NCBI GenBank assembly: GCA_035363115.1
Contig: DAOSEM010000008.1
Coordinates: 113,774-177,773, forward strand
DNA: 64,000 bases
From: Syntrophales bacterium
Lineage (GTDB): Bacteria > Desulfobacterota > Syntrophia > Syntrophales > PHBD01
Direction of reading: 5' to 3'
This document shows, piece by piece, positions 1 through 8,935 of the stretch. Both the position numbers and the translations under genes were made by a program. A model generated the notes under the pieces. The model saw nothing but the letters and a program-made list of their open reading frames with translations, made no database searches and was not told the origin of the DNA. Numbering within the stretch: the stretch's first letter is position 1; each line of letters starts with the position of its first letter.

Positions 1-678
1 GCGGGAGGCGATTTCCAGCGAGTCCCGGAGCCGCTTTCGCACTCCCTCGCGGAGCACAAGACGGTCCACCACGACGTCGATGTCGTGGCGGCGGTTTTTG
101 TCCAGGGGAATCGCATCCGTCAGATCATGCATCCCGCCGTCCACCCGGACACGGACGAAGCCGTCCTTCTGGAGCTTTCGGAACTCCTTCTGGAATTCCC
201 CTTTCCGTCCCCGGACCAGGGGAGCCAGGACCGTGAGGCGGGTCCCCTCCGGCCGGTCCAAGACGGCTTCCATCATCCGGTCGATGGTCTGGGAGCGGAT
301 CTCCCGGCCGCAGGAGGGACAGTGGGGAGTGCCGATGCGGGAGAAGAGAAGGCGCAGGTAGTCGTAGATCTCCGTGACCGTGCCCACCGTGGAGCGCGGA
401 TTCTGGGTGGCGGCGCGCTGCTCGATGGCGATGGCCGGCGAGAGCCCCTCGATGGACTCCACGTCCGGCTTGTCCATCTGTCCGATGAACTGGCGGGCGT
501 AGGCCGACAGGGACTCCACGTAGCGCCGCTGGCCCTCCGCGTAGATCGTGTCGAAGGCGAGGGAGGATTTCCCCGAGCCGCTCACCCCCGTGACGACGAC
601 CAGCCTGTCCCGGGGGATGTCCAGGCTGATGTGCCGGAGATTGTGCTGGGAAGCTCCCTTGATCCGAATGACCTGCAT
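1..678 (-). CDS. uvrA: UvrABC excinuclease subunit A, N-terminal part (runs off the window)
   Basis: UvrA is the damage-sensing ATPase of nucleotide excision repair in the cytoplasm. The visible 226 codons start MQVIRIKGASQHNL, the usual UvrA opening, followed by the Walker A motif GVSGSGKSS, the stretch YVESLSAYARQF and the start of the first zinc module (CPSCGREI). The rest of the protein lies beyond position 1. The ATG at 678 lies 4 bases after the stop of the surA-like gene on the same strand, so it is probably the last gene of the nadA-mfd-foldase transcript. Identity is certain from these motifs; only completeness is unknown. Confidence 0.97.
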   Translation of the reverse strand, partial: MQVIRIKGASQHNLRHISLDIPRDRLVVVTGVSGSGKSSLAFDTIYAEGQRRYVESLSAYARQFIGQMDKPDVESIEGLSPAIAIEQRAATQNPRSTVGTVTEIYDYLRLLFSRIGTPHCPSCGREIRSQTIDRMMEAVLDRPEGTRLTVLAPLVRGRKGEFQKEFRKLQKDGFVRVRVDGGMHDLTDAIPLDKNRRHDIDVVVDRLVLREGVRKRLRDSLEIASR

Positions 679-682
679 GGAC

Positions 683-1651
683 CTACTTGATCTCGATGAG
701 GGCGCTCTTCCGGAGTTCCGTGATCCATTCCTCGAACTTCCGGTTCATCTTCTCCTCTTCGATCTTGGCCTTGATTTCGTTTCGGACGTCGGCGAGGCCT
801 TTCGTTCCGGCCCCCCGTTTGTCGACTGCCTTGATGATATAAAATCCCGTGGAGGCCTCGATGACATTGCTGACTTCGTTGATGTTCAGGCGGAACGCCT
901 CCCGGTCCACTTCGGCGACCAGGGATCCCCTCTCCACGAAGCCGATGTCTCCTCCCTGCTCGGGAGCCGGTCCCTTGGAGAAATGATACGCCATCTTTTC
1001 GAACGATTCGCCCTGCCGGATGCGGTCCAGGATCTTCCGGGCCTCGTCGCGGAGACGTTCCCGGCTTTCCGTTCCAGCGCCCCCGGGAAGCGGGAGGAGG
1101 ATCATGTGGAGATGGACCGCTTCCGTGCCCTCATAGGCTTCCCGGTGGGCCCGGTAGTATTCCCCGATCTCCTCGTCGCTGACGGCGATCTTGCTGCCGA
1201 TCTCCCGCCGGATGAGGCGCTGCCGGGTCATGTTTTCGCGGATGTCCTCCTTGTACTGCTCCAGCGTCGCCCCCTCCCTGGCGAGGTTCTTGCGCAGGTC
1301 TTCAAGGGTCATCTTCTGACGGGCGGTCATGTCGCGAATGGCCGCGTTGATCTCCTCCTCCTTGACGGTCAGGCCTGCTTTTTTCGACTCCAGCTCGATG
1401 AGCTTGCTGTTGATGAGCCGGTTGAGGGTCGCCTCCCGGGCCTCCGCCAGGATCTGGTCCTTGTTCGGGCCCTGGTAGCCTTTCTCGATCCGTTCCTTGA
1501 TGGTCTCATAGGCGTTGTTCCATTCGGAAAGGGTGATCACCTCGCCGTTCACGACGGCGGCGACGCGGTCGACGATCTCCGCGGATGGAGCACAGGGAAT
1601 CCAAACCATCCCCGCCAGGACCAGAGTGATCAGTATCTTGATTTTCTTCAC
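683..1651 (-). CDS. Periplasmic peptidyl-prolyl isomerase, SurA-like
   Basis: A 322-residue exported foldase. Residues 1-24 form a signal peptide ending in PSA. A SurA N-terminal-like helical segment follows (RVAAVVNGEVITLSE), and then a single parvulin (rotamase) domain at about 175-280 with the family blocks GGDIGFVERGSL and TGFYIIKAVDK. It should help outer-membrane proteins fold in the periplasm. It has one parvulin domain where E. coli SurA has two. The start is GTG at 1651, overlapping the stop of the upstream lipoprotein foldase (GTGA), so the two are translationally coupled. Exact orthology to SurA rather than PpiD or PrsA is not certain. Confidence 0.88.
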   Translation of the reverse strand: MKKIKILITLVLAGMVWIPCAPSAEIVDRVAAVVNGEVITLSEWNNAYETIKERIEKGYQGPNKDQILAEAREATLNRLINSKLIELESKKAGLTVKEEEINAAIRDMTARQKMTLEDLRKNLAREGATLEQYKEDIRENMTRQRLIRREIGSKIAVSDEEIGEYYRAHREAYEGTEAVHLHMILLPLPGGAGTESRERLRDEARKILDRIRQGESFEKMAYHFSKGPAPEQGGDIGFVERGSLVAEVDREAFRLNINEVSNVIEASTGFYIIKAVDKRGAGTKGLADVRNEIKAKIEEEKMNRKFEEWITELRKSALIEIK

Positions 1652-2697
1652 GGTTTCCTCCGTTCGGATGGAGTTTTCCGGAGGGGAGTCGGCTCCGGAT
1701 TCGGGGTTGCGGGGCGACTTTCGGGGACCTGTATTTTTTTGAGGACATCCGTCCGGATTTCAATCCGGGCGGATTTTTGAAGCCCTTCCATCCAGGAACC
1801 GTATGCCGTTTCCGCCTTGGCTTTCCGGAGGTCCTCGATCACCTGCTCCCGGGCAGCGGGATAATCGGGCGGTTTCCCTTCCTCGCGCTGGAGGACCTTC
1901 ACGATATGGTAGCCGTATGGGGTCCGGATGGGAGGACTGATTTCTCCCACCGGGATGGTGAAGACAACCCGGTCGATGGCATCCGGGAGGGTGCCGCGGG
2001 AGAGAAATCCCAAGTCTCCTCCCCGGGTTGCCTCGGGTCCGACCGATTCTTCCCGGGCGACCTTACCAAAATCCTCCCCCTTCTTCAATCGATTCCGGAC
2101 CGCCTGGATCTTCCGGGGTTCCCGGATGACGATCTGGAGCACCCGCACGCGGGCTTCATGCCGGTAAGCGTCGCGATGCTTCCGGAAATATGCCTCCGCC
2201 TCTCCGGGAGCGACCGTGATGGCCTGGTAGAGGTCCTGCCGGACCAGTTTGTGGACCAGGAGCTGCCGGCGCAGGGATTCGCGCCAGGCCGGGGATAGCG
2301 GGGCACCGGGGCGTCCGCCGTCGGCGAGGGAGGCCGCCTCCCGGTCCAGCTCTTCATCCGTGACGGACAGCGAGAGCGCGCGGGCCCGCTGGAGCAGAAT
2401 CCTTTCCTGGATCATCTCCTGGAGGACTTCTTCCTTCACCGCCTGGCGGCTGCCCATGGCGGAGGCCGGCCCGCCCCAGCGCGCCGCTTCGGAGGCCAGG
2501 CGATCCGCGAACTCCGCGGCGGTAACGGCCTCGCCGTTCACGAGGGCCACGGCGGCGGGTTTCGGGGATTCCCCGCAGGAAGCCAGGCAGGCCGCGAGGA
2601 AGAAACAGGCAAGGAGGCAAAACGGCAGGCTTCGCAAGGGCAGGGCGGCAGGGCCCGGGCGGTGCGACAAGGCCTGGCTCGGGACATGGCTGCGCAT
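1648..2697 (-). CDS. Lipoprotein peptidyl-prolyl isomerase, PpiC/PrsA-like
   Basis: A 349-residue parvulin foldase anchored as a lipoprotein. An N-terminal hydrophobic run ends in a lipobox-like LAAC/LASC around residues 35-42. A SurA_N-like domain then begins VALVNGEAVTAAEF, and a parvulin domain follows near 180-275 (GGDLGFLSRGTL, YGYHIVKVLQR). The C-terminal tail is rich in Pro and Arg. It is probably held in the membrane facing the periplasm. It starts 17 bases after mfd and overlaps the next foldase gene by 4 bases. Two unequal foldases in tandem suggest duplication and specialisation. A later start inside the N-terminus is possible. Confidence 0.85.
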   Translation of the reverse strand: MRSHVPSQALSHRPGPAALPLRSLPFCLLACFFLAACLASCGESPKPAAVALVNGEAVTAAEFADRLASEAARWGGPASAMGSRQAVKEEVLQEMIQERILLQRARALSLSVTDEELDREAASLADGGRPGAPLSPAWRESLRRQLLVHKLVRQDLYQAITVAPGEAEAYFRKHRDAYRHEARVRVLQIVIREPRKIQAVRNRLKKGEDFGKVAREESVGPEATRGGDLGFLSRGTLPDAIDRVVFTIPVGEISPPIRTPYGYHIVKVLQREEGKPPDYPAAREQVIEDLRKAKAETAYGSWMEGLQKSARIEIRTDVLKKIQVPESRPATPNPEPTPLRKTPSERRKP

Positions 2698-2714
2698 GGG
2701 ATCAGGACCCCCTT

Positions 2715-5700
2715 TCAGGCCTTCAGGGCCCGCAGGATCTCGCGGGTTCCCTCGATGATGCCGCCGCCTTTCCGATCCGGCAGGGGTACGGACAGCCTGC
2801 CGTCCGGAGACAGGGCGATGCCCCGGTAAGGGCCGCGTGACAGGGCCAGGATCCTTTTCGGATCGACGGGCGTCCCGGCGGTCAAAAACAGGGATGCCTG
2901 CTTCCCGTCATAGGTGAATTTCCGGATTTTCAGCTCCTTCAACCGGTTGCGGATCCGGATCGCCTCGAAGAGGGCGTCCGCCTCCTCCGGGAGCGGGCCG
3001 CAGCAGTCTTCCAGCCCCTCGCGGATCTCCCGCAGCTCCTCGTCCGAGGCGGCCAGGGAGATCCGCTTGTAGGTGACAAGCCGCTGGTGCTCGTCGCCGA
3101 TATACTCGGCAGGGAGGTACGCGGCGATGCCCAGGCTGATCTCGGGCCGGATCTCCTCCTCCGGCAGTTCCTGTCCCTTCAACTCCCGGATGGCCCGCTC
3201 CATGAGTTCGGTATACAGCTCGTAACCGACGGCCGATACGTGTCCCGACTGGGAGGCGCCCAGGAGGTTTCCGGTCCCGCGGATCTCCAGGTCGCTGGTG
3301 GCGATCCGGAATCCGCTGCCGGGCTCGGAGAAATCGAGGATCACCTGGAGGCGCTTGACGGCGTCGCGGGTGAGCATGGCGCCCCTGGGGACCATCAGGT
3401 AGGCGAAGGCTTCCTCCCGGCCGCGGCCCACCCGGCCCCGGATCTGGTAGAGCTGGGCCAGGCCGAACCGGTCCGCCCGGTTAACGATGATCGTGTTGGC
3501 CGTGGGGATGTCGACACCGGAGCCGATGATGGTCGTGCAGACCAGGACGTCCGTCTCCCGATGTAGGAACCGCACCATGGCGTCTTCGATTTCCCGGGGC
3601 TTCATCCGGCCGTGGATGATCGCGACCCGGGCCTCCGGCACGAGCTGTTCCACCAGCCTCGCCATGGTGTGAATGGAGCGGACCCGGTCGTGGAGGAAGA
3701 AGACCTGGCCGCCCCGACCGAGCTCCTGCCGGATCGCGTCCCGGATGATCTCCTCGTCGAACTCCAGGACCCGGGTCTTGACGGGGACACGGTCCTCCGG
3801 CGGCGTGTGGATGACCGAGAGGTCGCGAATGCCCACGAGCGAGAGGTGCAGGGTGCGGGGAATCGGCGTGGCCGTGAGGGTGAGGACGTCCACCAGCGTC
3901 CGGAGCTTTTTGAGGCGCTCCTTGTGGACGACGCCGAAGCGCTGCTCCTCGTCGATGACGACAAGGCCCAGGTCCCGGAAGGCGACGTCCTTCTGCAGCA
4001 GCCGGTGGGTGCCGATGACGATGTCCACGGAGCCCTTCCGGATCTCTTCCGCGATCTTTTTCTGCTCCACCTTCGTCTTCAGGCGGTTGAGCGTCTCGAT
4101 GCGCACCGGGTAGGGCTCGAAGCGCCGGAGAAATGTCTTGTAGTGCTGCTCCGTCAGGATGGTCGTGGGGGCGAGGACCGCCACCTGCCGTCCGTCCATG
4201 ACGGACCGGAAGGACGCCCGCAGGGCCACCTCCGTCTTGCCGAAGCCGGCGTCGCCGCAGACGAGCCGGTCCATGGGCTTGGACAGGCTCATGTCCGCCT
4301 GGATGTCATCGATGGCCCGGGCCTGGTCGGGCGTCTCCTCGTACTCGAAGGTGGCGGCGAACTCCTCGTCGAGCCCCCGGGGCGGTGAGAAGGCCCTCCG
4401 CTCGAGGATCTCCCGGGCCGCGTAAACCGCCACCAGCTCCTCCGCCATGTCGCGGATGGACTTCTGGACCCGCTCCTTGGTCGATTCCCAGGAGGTACCG
4501 CCCAGCCGGTCGATCCGCGGGTGTTCGCCGTCGGGACCGATATAGCGCTGGAGCTGGTCCAGGCGGTCCACGGGCAGGTAGAGCTTGTCCCCCTCGGCGT
4601 ACTCGACCAGGAGAAAGTCGTTTTCGATCCCCGAGAAGGCGATTCTCCGGAGACCCTGGTAGCGGCCGATGCCGAACTCCTTGTGGACCACCAGGTCGCC
4701 CTCCGCCAGGTCGCCGAAAGACTTGAGGAAGAACCCCTCCCGGGGCAGGCGCCGGGGGCGCCGTGGGACCTTCTTGCCGAAGAGGTCTTCGTCGGTCAGG
4801 ACGACCAGCCGGCGGGCCTTCCAGGAGAATCCGGCACTGATCCTGCCCTCCGCCAGGAGCAGCTCTCCGCCGGGACGGGGGCGGTCCATCTCCAGGGGGA
4901 GGGGCTCTTCGGGGACCCGGAAGGGGAGACCCGCGGCCTGGATGATGGAGGCCATCCGCTCCCGCTCCTCCGGCCCGCTGGCCAGGAGGAAAACCTGGTC
5001 TCCCGCGTCCAGGCGCCCGCGGATCCGGTCCGCCAGCTCCCGGAAGCGGCCTTCATCGTCCCGGAACACCGGCGCCGCGCGGTGCACCACCGGAAGAGGG
5101 GCCGTGGAGAACGAGACGGTTCCCTCCGGCGGTTCTTCCCCGGCGCCCAGGAGAAGGCTCTCCAGGCGGATCCTCCGGCGCTCCCCGATCTTCCGGCGAT
5201 ATTCCACAGGGGACAGAAGGAAGGCGTCCCGCTCCAGGAAAAACCGCTCTTCCAGGCGGGCCTTCCGGAGTGTCCGGTCGATGCCGCTCTCCAGGTCCTC
5301 GCAGGCCCGCTCGATGGCCGGCGGATCCTCCAGGATGAGGGGGGCCGCCGGGGGCAGAAAATCCAGGAGGCTCCCCGGCCGCGGGTCGTCCGGCGGGTCG
5401 TCCGGCGAGGCGTAGAAGAGGGGCAGATACATGGGATGGAGCGAGAAAAAGGCATCCCCGGAGACGGCCTCCAGGAGGCGGTCCCGGGTGGACCGGGTGA
5501 GATCCAGGGCAAGGGCCCGCTGCCGGATGCCCCGCTCCGCCCGCTGCCGTCCCTTGCCGTTCGCGAGGATCTCCCTTGCCGGGACGACGGGGAATGATAC
5601 GACCTCCCGAAGGGAGCGCTGGCTCAGGGGATCGAACTCGCGGATCCCCTCGATTTCGTCGCCGAACAGCTCCAACCGGTAAGGCTGCTCCCGGGCCGGG

Positions 5701-6257
5701 GGGAAGACGTCCACCACGTGGCCCCGGAGGCTGAACTGGCCTGGTTCCTCAACCAGGGAGACGGACTCGTAGCCTCCTTCCAGGAGCTGGGCCGCCAGGG
5801 CGTCGCGGTCGATGAAATCGCCCATGGAGAGGGTTTGTCTCCAGGAGAGGAGGACCTCCTTCGGCAGCGTCCGCTGGAGGACCGCCGCCAGGGAGGCCAC
5901 CACTACGACGGGCTCGTCCTCCAGGATGCGGCCCAGCGTGGCAAGCCGCGCCCGCTCGACGGCTTTCTGCGGGGCCAGTGGATCCACGGAGCGCATGTCC
6001 CAGGCGGGGAATGGGAGGACCATGCCTTCTCCCAGGAAGAATATGAGATCCTGCCGGAAGGATTCGGCCTCCTTCTCCGTCGCCGTCAGGACGAGCACGG
6101 TACCGGGCAGGCGGAGCTGGAGGCGGGCGGGGACGAGGGCCCGGGCTGCGCCGTGAAGCCCAGCCAGGTTGATTTCCCGCAGGCCTTCCTCGAGATGGGC
6201 CAGCACCTCCAGGAAAGCGGGATCCTCCCGGGGTTTTGTATCGATGATTTTCCGCAT
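2715..6257 (-). CDS. mfd: Transcription-repair coupling factor Mfd
   Basis: Mfd removes RNA polymerase stalled at DNA damage and recruits UvrA. At 1180 residues it has normal full length. The UvrB-like module is N-terminal (MRSVDPLAPQKAVERARL). The RNA-polymerase-interacting CarD-like domain lies near residue 510 (GDLVVHKEFGIGRYQGL). The RecG-like translocase carries Walker A GDAGFGKTE and the DEEQ box VVIDEEQRFG, then motif VI QIRGRVGRG and a C-terminal TRCF domain. It lies 12 bases after nadA and upstream of two foldases and uvrA, so mfd and its partner uvrA probably share a transcript. No defects were seen. Confidence 0.98.
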   Translation of the reverse strand: MRKIIDTKPREDPAFLEVLAHLEEGLREINLAGLHGAARALVPARLQLRLPGTVLVLTATEKEAESFRQDLIFFLGEGMVLPFPAWDMRSVDPLAPQKAVERARLATLGRILEDEPVVVVASLAAVLQRTLPKEVLLSWRQTLSMGDFIDRDALAAQLLEGGYESVSLVEEPGQFSLRGHVVDVFPPAREQPYRLELFGDEIEGIREFDPLSQRSLREVVSFPVVPAREILANGKGRQRAERGIRQRALALDLTRSTRDRLLEAVSGDAFFSLHPMYLPLFYASPDDPPDDPRPGSLLDFLPPAAPLILEDPPAIERACEDLESGIDRTLRKARLEERFFLERDAFLLSPVEYRRKIGERRRIRLESLLLGAGEEPPEGTVSFSTAPLPVVHRAAPVFRDDEGRFRELADRIRGRLDAGDQVFLLASGPEERERMASIIQAAGLPFRVPEEPLPLEMDRPRPGGELLLAEGRISAGFSWKARRLVVLTDEDLFGKKVPRRPRRLPREGFFLKSFGDLAEGDLVVHKEFGIGRYQGLRRIAFSGIENDFLLVEYAEGDKLYLPVDRLDQLQRYIGPDGEHPRIDRLGGTSWESTKERVQKSIRDMAEELVAVYAAREILERRAFSPPRGLDEEFAATFEYEETPDQARAIDDIQADMSLSKPMDRLVCGDAGFGKTEVALRASFRSVMDGRQVAVLAPTTILTEQHYKTFLRRFEPYPVRIETLNRLKTKVEQKKIAEEIRKGSVDIVIGTHRLLQKDVAFRDLGLVVIDEEQRFGVVHKERLKKLRTLVDVLTLTATPIPRTLHLSLVGIRDLSVIHTPPEDRVPVKTRVLEFDEEIIRDAIRQELGRGGQVFFLHDRVRSIHTMARLVEQLVPEARVAIIHGRMKPREIEDAMVRFLHRETDVLVCTTIIGSGVDIPTANTIIVNRADRFGLAQLYQIRGRVGRGREEAFAYLMVPRGAMLTRDAVKRLQVILDFSEPGSGFRIATSDLEIRGTGNLLGASQSGHVSAVGYELYTELMERAIRELKGQELPEEEIRPEISLGIAAYLPAEYIGDEHQRLVTYKRISLAASDEELREIREGLEDCCGPLPEEADALFEAIRIRNRLKELKIRKFTYDGKQASLFLTAGTPVDPKRILALSRGPYRGIALSPDGRLSVPLPDRKGGGIIEGTREILRALKA

Positions 6258-6269
6258 GGGTCGGCGTCG

Positions 6270-7178
6270 TCAGGACAGGGCCGTCATCCTCTCCAGGGTT
6301 CGGCGGGCGGCTTCGGCCGTCTCTCCGGGCACCCGGATGACGTGCCGGTTTTCCACGAGGGAGGACCGGATGTCCTCCAGGGTGGTGACTTTCATGGTCT
6401 CGCAGAGAAGGGAAGGGGAGGCCAGGATGAACGTCTTCCCCGGGTTTTCGAGCCTCAGACGGTGGAAGATCCCCTGCTCCGTTCCGATCAGGATCTTGTC
6501 CGCTTTCGATTCCCGGGCGAAGCGGAGGATGCCCGCGGTGCTGCCGACGAAGTCGGCCAGGTCCAGGACGGCCTGCGGGCACTCCGGATGGGCCGCCAGC
6601 GGCGCCGATGGATGGGCTTCTTTCAGCCGGGCCACGGCGCCGGCGTCGATCTCGTCGTGGACCGGGCAGGCCCCTCCCCAGGGAATGATCTTCTTGTCCG
6701 TGAACCGGGCCGTGTGGCGGGCCAGGTTCCCGTCGGGGACGAACAGGACCTCGTTCACGGAAAGCGATTGGACCACCCGGACGGCATTGGCGGAGGTGCA
6801 GCAGATGTCCGAGAGGGCCTTCACAGCGGCGGAGGAGTTGATGTAGGTCACCACGGCTGCGCCGGGATGGGCTTTCCGGGCCTCCCGGAGCGCCTCCGGG
6901 GTCACCGTGTCCGCGAGGGGGCAGCCGGCGTCGAGCCGTGGAAGAAGGACCGTCTTCTCCGGGCTCAGGATGGCGGCGCTTTCGGCCATGAAGTGAACGC
7001 CCGCAAAGACGATGACCCGGGCGGCCGTTTTCGCTGCCTCGATGCTCAGTGCCAGGGAATCCCCTACGATGTCGGCGATCTCCTGTACCTCGTCGCGCTG
7101 GTAGTAGTGGGCCAGGAGGATTGCTTCCCGCTGGTCGAGTAGACGCCGGATCTCTTTCTGGATCTGCTTTGTTTGCAT
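6270..7178 (-). CDS. nadA: Quinolinate synthase A
   Basis: NadA condenses iminoaspartate with dihydroxyacetone phosphate to quinolinate in NAD synthesis. The 302-residue protein has the three-fold repeat architecture and the conserved blocks ILAHYYQRDEVQ, GVHFMAESA, INSSAAVKA and HPECP. Cysteines expected to bind the [4Fe-4S] cluster are visible in the CCTSAN and HPECP blocks and in GCPLADT. The ATG at 7178 starts the family's usual N-terminus. It is the promoter-proximal gene of the minus-strand group continuing into mfd. nadB and nadC are not in the window. Confidence 0.96.
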   Translation of the reverse strand: MQTKQIQKEIRRLLDQREAILLAHYYQRDEVQEIADIVGDSLALSIEAAKTAARVIVFAGVHFMAESAAILSPEKTVLLPRLDAGCPLADTVTPEALREARKAHPGAAVVTYINSSAAVKALSDICCTSANAVRVVQSLSVNEVLFVPDGNLARHTARFTDKKIIPWGGACPVHDEIDAGAVARLKEAHPSAPLAAHPECPQAVLDLADFVGSTAGILRFARESKADKILIGTEQGIFHRLRLENPGKTFILASPSLLCETMKVTTLEDIRSSLVENRHVIRVPGETAEAARRTLERMTALS

Positions 7179-7343
7179 GGCTGGTCTTCCTTTTGTCCCG
7201 TATGGGAAGGATTGAAATTCCTATATCAGGAAGGGGGTGAATTCAAGGGAAAAGGGCGGCCGGAGCTCTGCCCGGGGATTTGGCCTTGGACGAGGCGGCG
7301 GTTCGTGTTATTCACAGCCCAGGAAAGCAAAAGGAGGGAATGC

Positions 7344-8174
7344 ATGGTCCGCCGCCGCACCGTTTTTTTCGTCTCCGACAGCACCGCCATCACCGCGGAG
7401 ACGCTGGGACAGAGCCTCCTGACCCAGTTCGAGCACATCCCCTTCGACCCCGTGACCCTGCCATTCATCGACACGCTGGACAAGGCCGCCAATGCAGTCC
7501 TGCAGATCGACACGGCGACCAAGCGCAAGGGCATCCGCCCCCTGGTCTTCAGCACCCTCATCAATCCCCGGATCCGGGACGTGATGATGGGAAGCACGGG
7601 GGTTTTCTTCGACTTCATCGGGACGTTCCTTCCGCTCCTGGAAGGCGAGCTCAAAACCCAGTCCTCCCACACCGTGGGCCGTTATCACGGGATGGTGAAC
7701 GACACCCAGTACAGCGTCCGGATCGACGCGGTCAATTACGCCCTGGGCCATGACGACGGCATCTCGACGAAGAATTTCGAGGAGGCGGACGTCATTCTCG
7801 TGGGCGTTTCCCGTACGGGCAAGACGCCGACGTGCATCTACCTGGGGCTCCAGTTCGGGATCTACGCCGCCAATTACCCGGTCACGGAGGAGGACTTCAC
7901 CCAGCAGGACAAGCGGATCTACAGCCTCATATCCCCTTACAAGAAAAAGATCTTCGGCCTGACCATCAACCCGGAGCGGCTCCACAAGATCCGCTCGGAG
8001 CGGCGGCCCGGGAGCCGCTACGCCTCCCTGGGCCAGTGCCGGCTGGAGGTCGCCATGTGCGAGTCCTTCTTCATTTCCGAGGACATCCCGTTCCTCAACA
8101 TCACCAGCATGTCCATCGAGGAGATCGCCGCCACGATCATGCACGCCCACAAACTGCCCCGTCGTGTCGTCTGA
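7344..8174 (+). CDS. Pyruvate, phosphate dikinase / PEP synthase regulatory protein (DUF299)
   Basis: A bifunctional serine/threonine kinase and Pi-dependent pyrophosphorylase that switches PPDK or PEP synthase off and on, coupling pyruvate and PEP metabolism to energy state. The 276 residues begin VRRRTVFFVSDSTAITAE, the family signature, and contain the unusual P-loop GVSRTGKTPTC near residue 155 and the conserved C-terminal block NITSMSIEEIAATI. The start at 7344 is chosen because AAGGAGGG lies 5 bases upstream; an in-frame extension to 7173 is not needed. It is divergent from nadA. The target dikinase is not in the window, so PPDK versus PEP synthase is undecided. Confidence 0.93.
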   Translation: MVRRRTVFFVSDSTAITAETLGQSLLTQFEHIPFDPVTLPFIDTLDKAANAVLQIDTATKRKGIRPLVFSTLINPRIRDVMMGSTGVFFDFIGTFLPLLEGELKTQSSHTVGRYHGMVNDTQYSVRIDAVNYALGHDDGISTKNFEEADVILVGVSRTGKTPTCIYLGLQFGIYAANYPVTEEDFTQQDKRIYSLISPYKKKIFGLTINPERLHKIRSERRPGSRYASLGQCRLEVAMCESFFISEDIPFLNITSMSIEEIAATIMHAHKLPRRVV

Positions 8175-8225
8175 GGGGAATCCGGCTATTGTGGTGATTC
8201 TCCGATCCGGTCCGGGAGGCCGCAG

Positions 8226-8852
8226 GTGAAGAAAAAAATCCAGCAGATTTTCCTGACGGGACTGGCGGTGGTTGTCCCCGTCGTGGTGACGATTTACGTC
8301 CTCGTGTTCCTGGTCCGCCTGATGGACGGGCTCCTTTCGGTCGTTCCCCAGCGCTTTCACCCGGACACGCTGCTGGGCGTTCACATCCCCGGACTCGGGA
8401 TCATCTTCACGGCCATCCTCGTCTTCCTGTCCGGCCTCATCACCCGGAGCTACGTGGGCCACCGGCTCGTCCGCACGGGAGACCGGATTCTCCAGAAGAT
8501 CCCCTTTGTCCGGGGCGTGTACCGGGCCAGCAAGCAGGTCTCGGACAGCCTGATCCGGGAGAAGGGGAACGGGTTCCGGAAAGTGGTCCTGGTGGAGTTC
8601 CCACGGCCGGGGACCTATGCGATCGGCTTCGTCACCGGACAGGCCGCGGGCGAGATCCGCGAGCGGATCGGGGAGGCCGTCAGCGTCTTCCTGCCCACCG
8701 CCCCCAATCCCACCTCGGGCTACATCCTCCTCGTCCAGGAGCGGGACCTCGTACCGCTGGAGATGACGGTGGAACAGGCCTTTACACTGATCGTCTCGGG
8801 TGGTATGGTGGCGCCCCCGGACAGGGGGAGCCCCCCCGGTGCCGACCGGTGA
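8226..8852 (+). CDS. DUF502 family inner-membrane protein
   Basis: A 208-residue protein of unknown function. Two hydrophobic helices near residues 9-31 and 57-76 are followed by a soluble domain containing RTGDRILQKIPFVRGVY and the block FVTGQAAGE, both typical of DUF502. The C-terminus is proline- and glycine-rich. The start is GTG at 8226 within GGCCGCAGGTGAAG. It lies 51 bases after the PPDK regulator and 83 bases before sahH on the same strand, so it may be co-transcribed with them. The family has no assigned biochemical role that I can state. Confidence 0.85.
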   Translation: MKKKIQQIFLTGLAVVVPVVVTIYVLVFLVRLMDGLLSVVPQRFHPDTLLGVHIPGLGIIFTAILVFLSGLITRSYVGHRLVRTGDRILQKIPFVRGVYRASKQVSDSLIREKGNGFRKVVLVEFPRPGTYAIGFVTGQAAGEIRERIGEAVSVFLPTAPNPTSGYILLVQERDLVPLEMTVEQAFTLIVSGGMVAPPDRGSPPGADR

Positions 8853-8935
8853 GCGGAAGCGAAACGGCATGAAGACAGACATCCGGCGGTTCCCTTCTCC
8901 GATCCGGCAAAATGAAAATCCTCAAGGAGCGAACC

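Noticed and set aside
7179..7343. nadA promoter at TTGAAT ... TATAGG on the minus strand
   Set aside because: Spacing is 15 bases, or 17 with a poor -10; not strong enough to list.
8853..8935. SAH or SAM riboswitch upstream of ahcY
   Set aside because: The gap is only 83 bases and no matching stem arrangement was seen.
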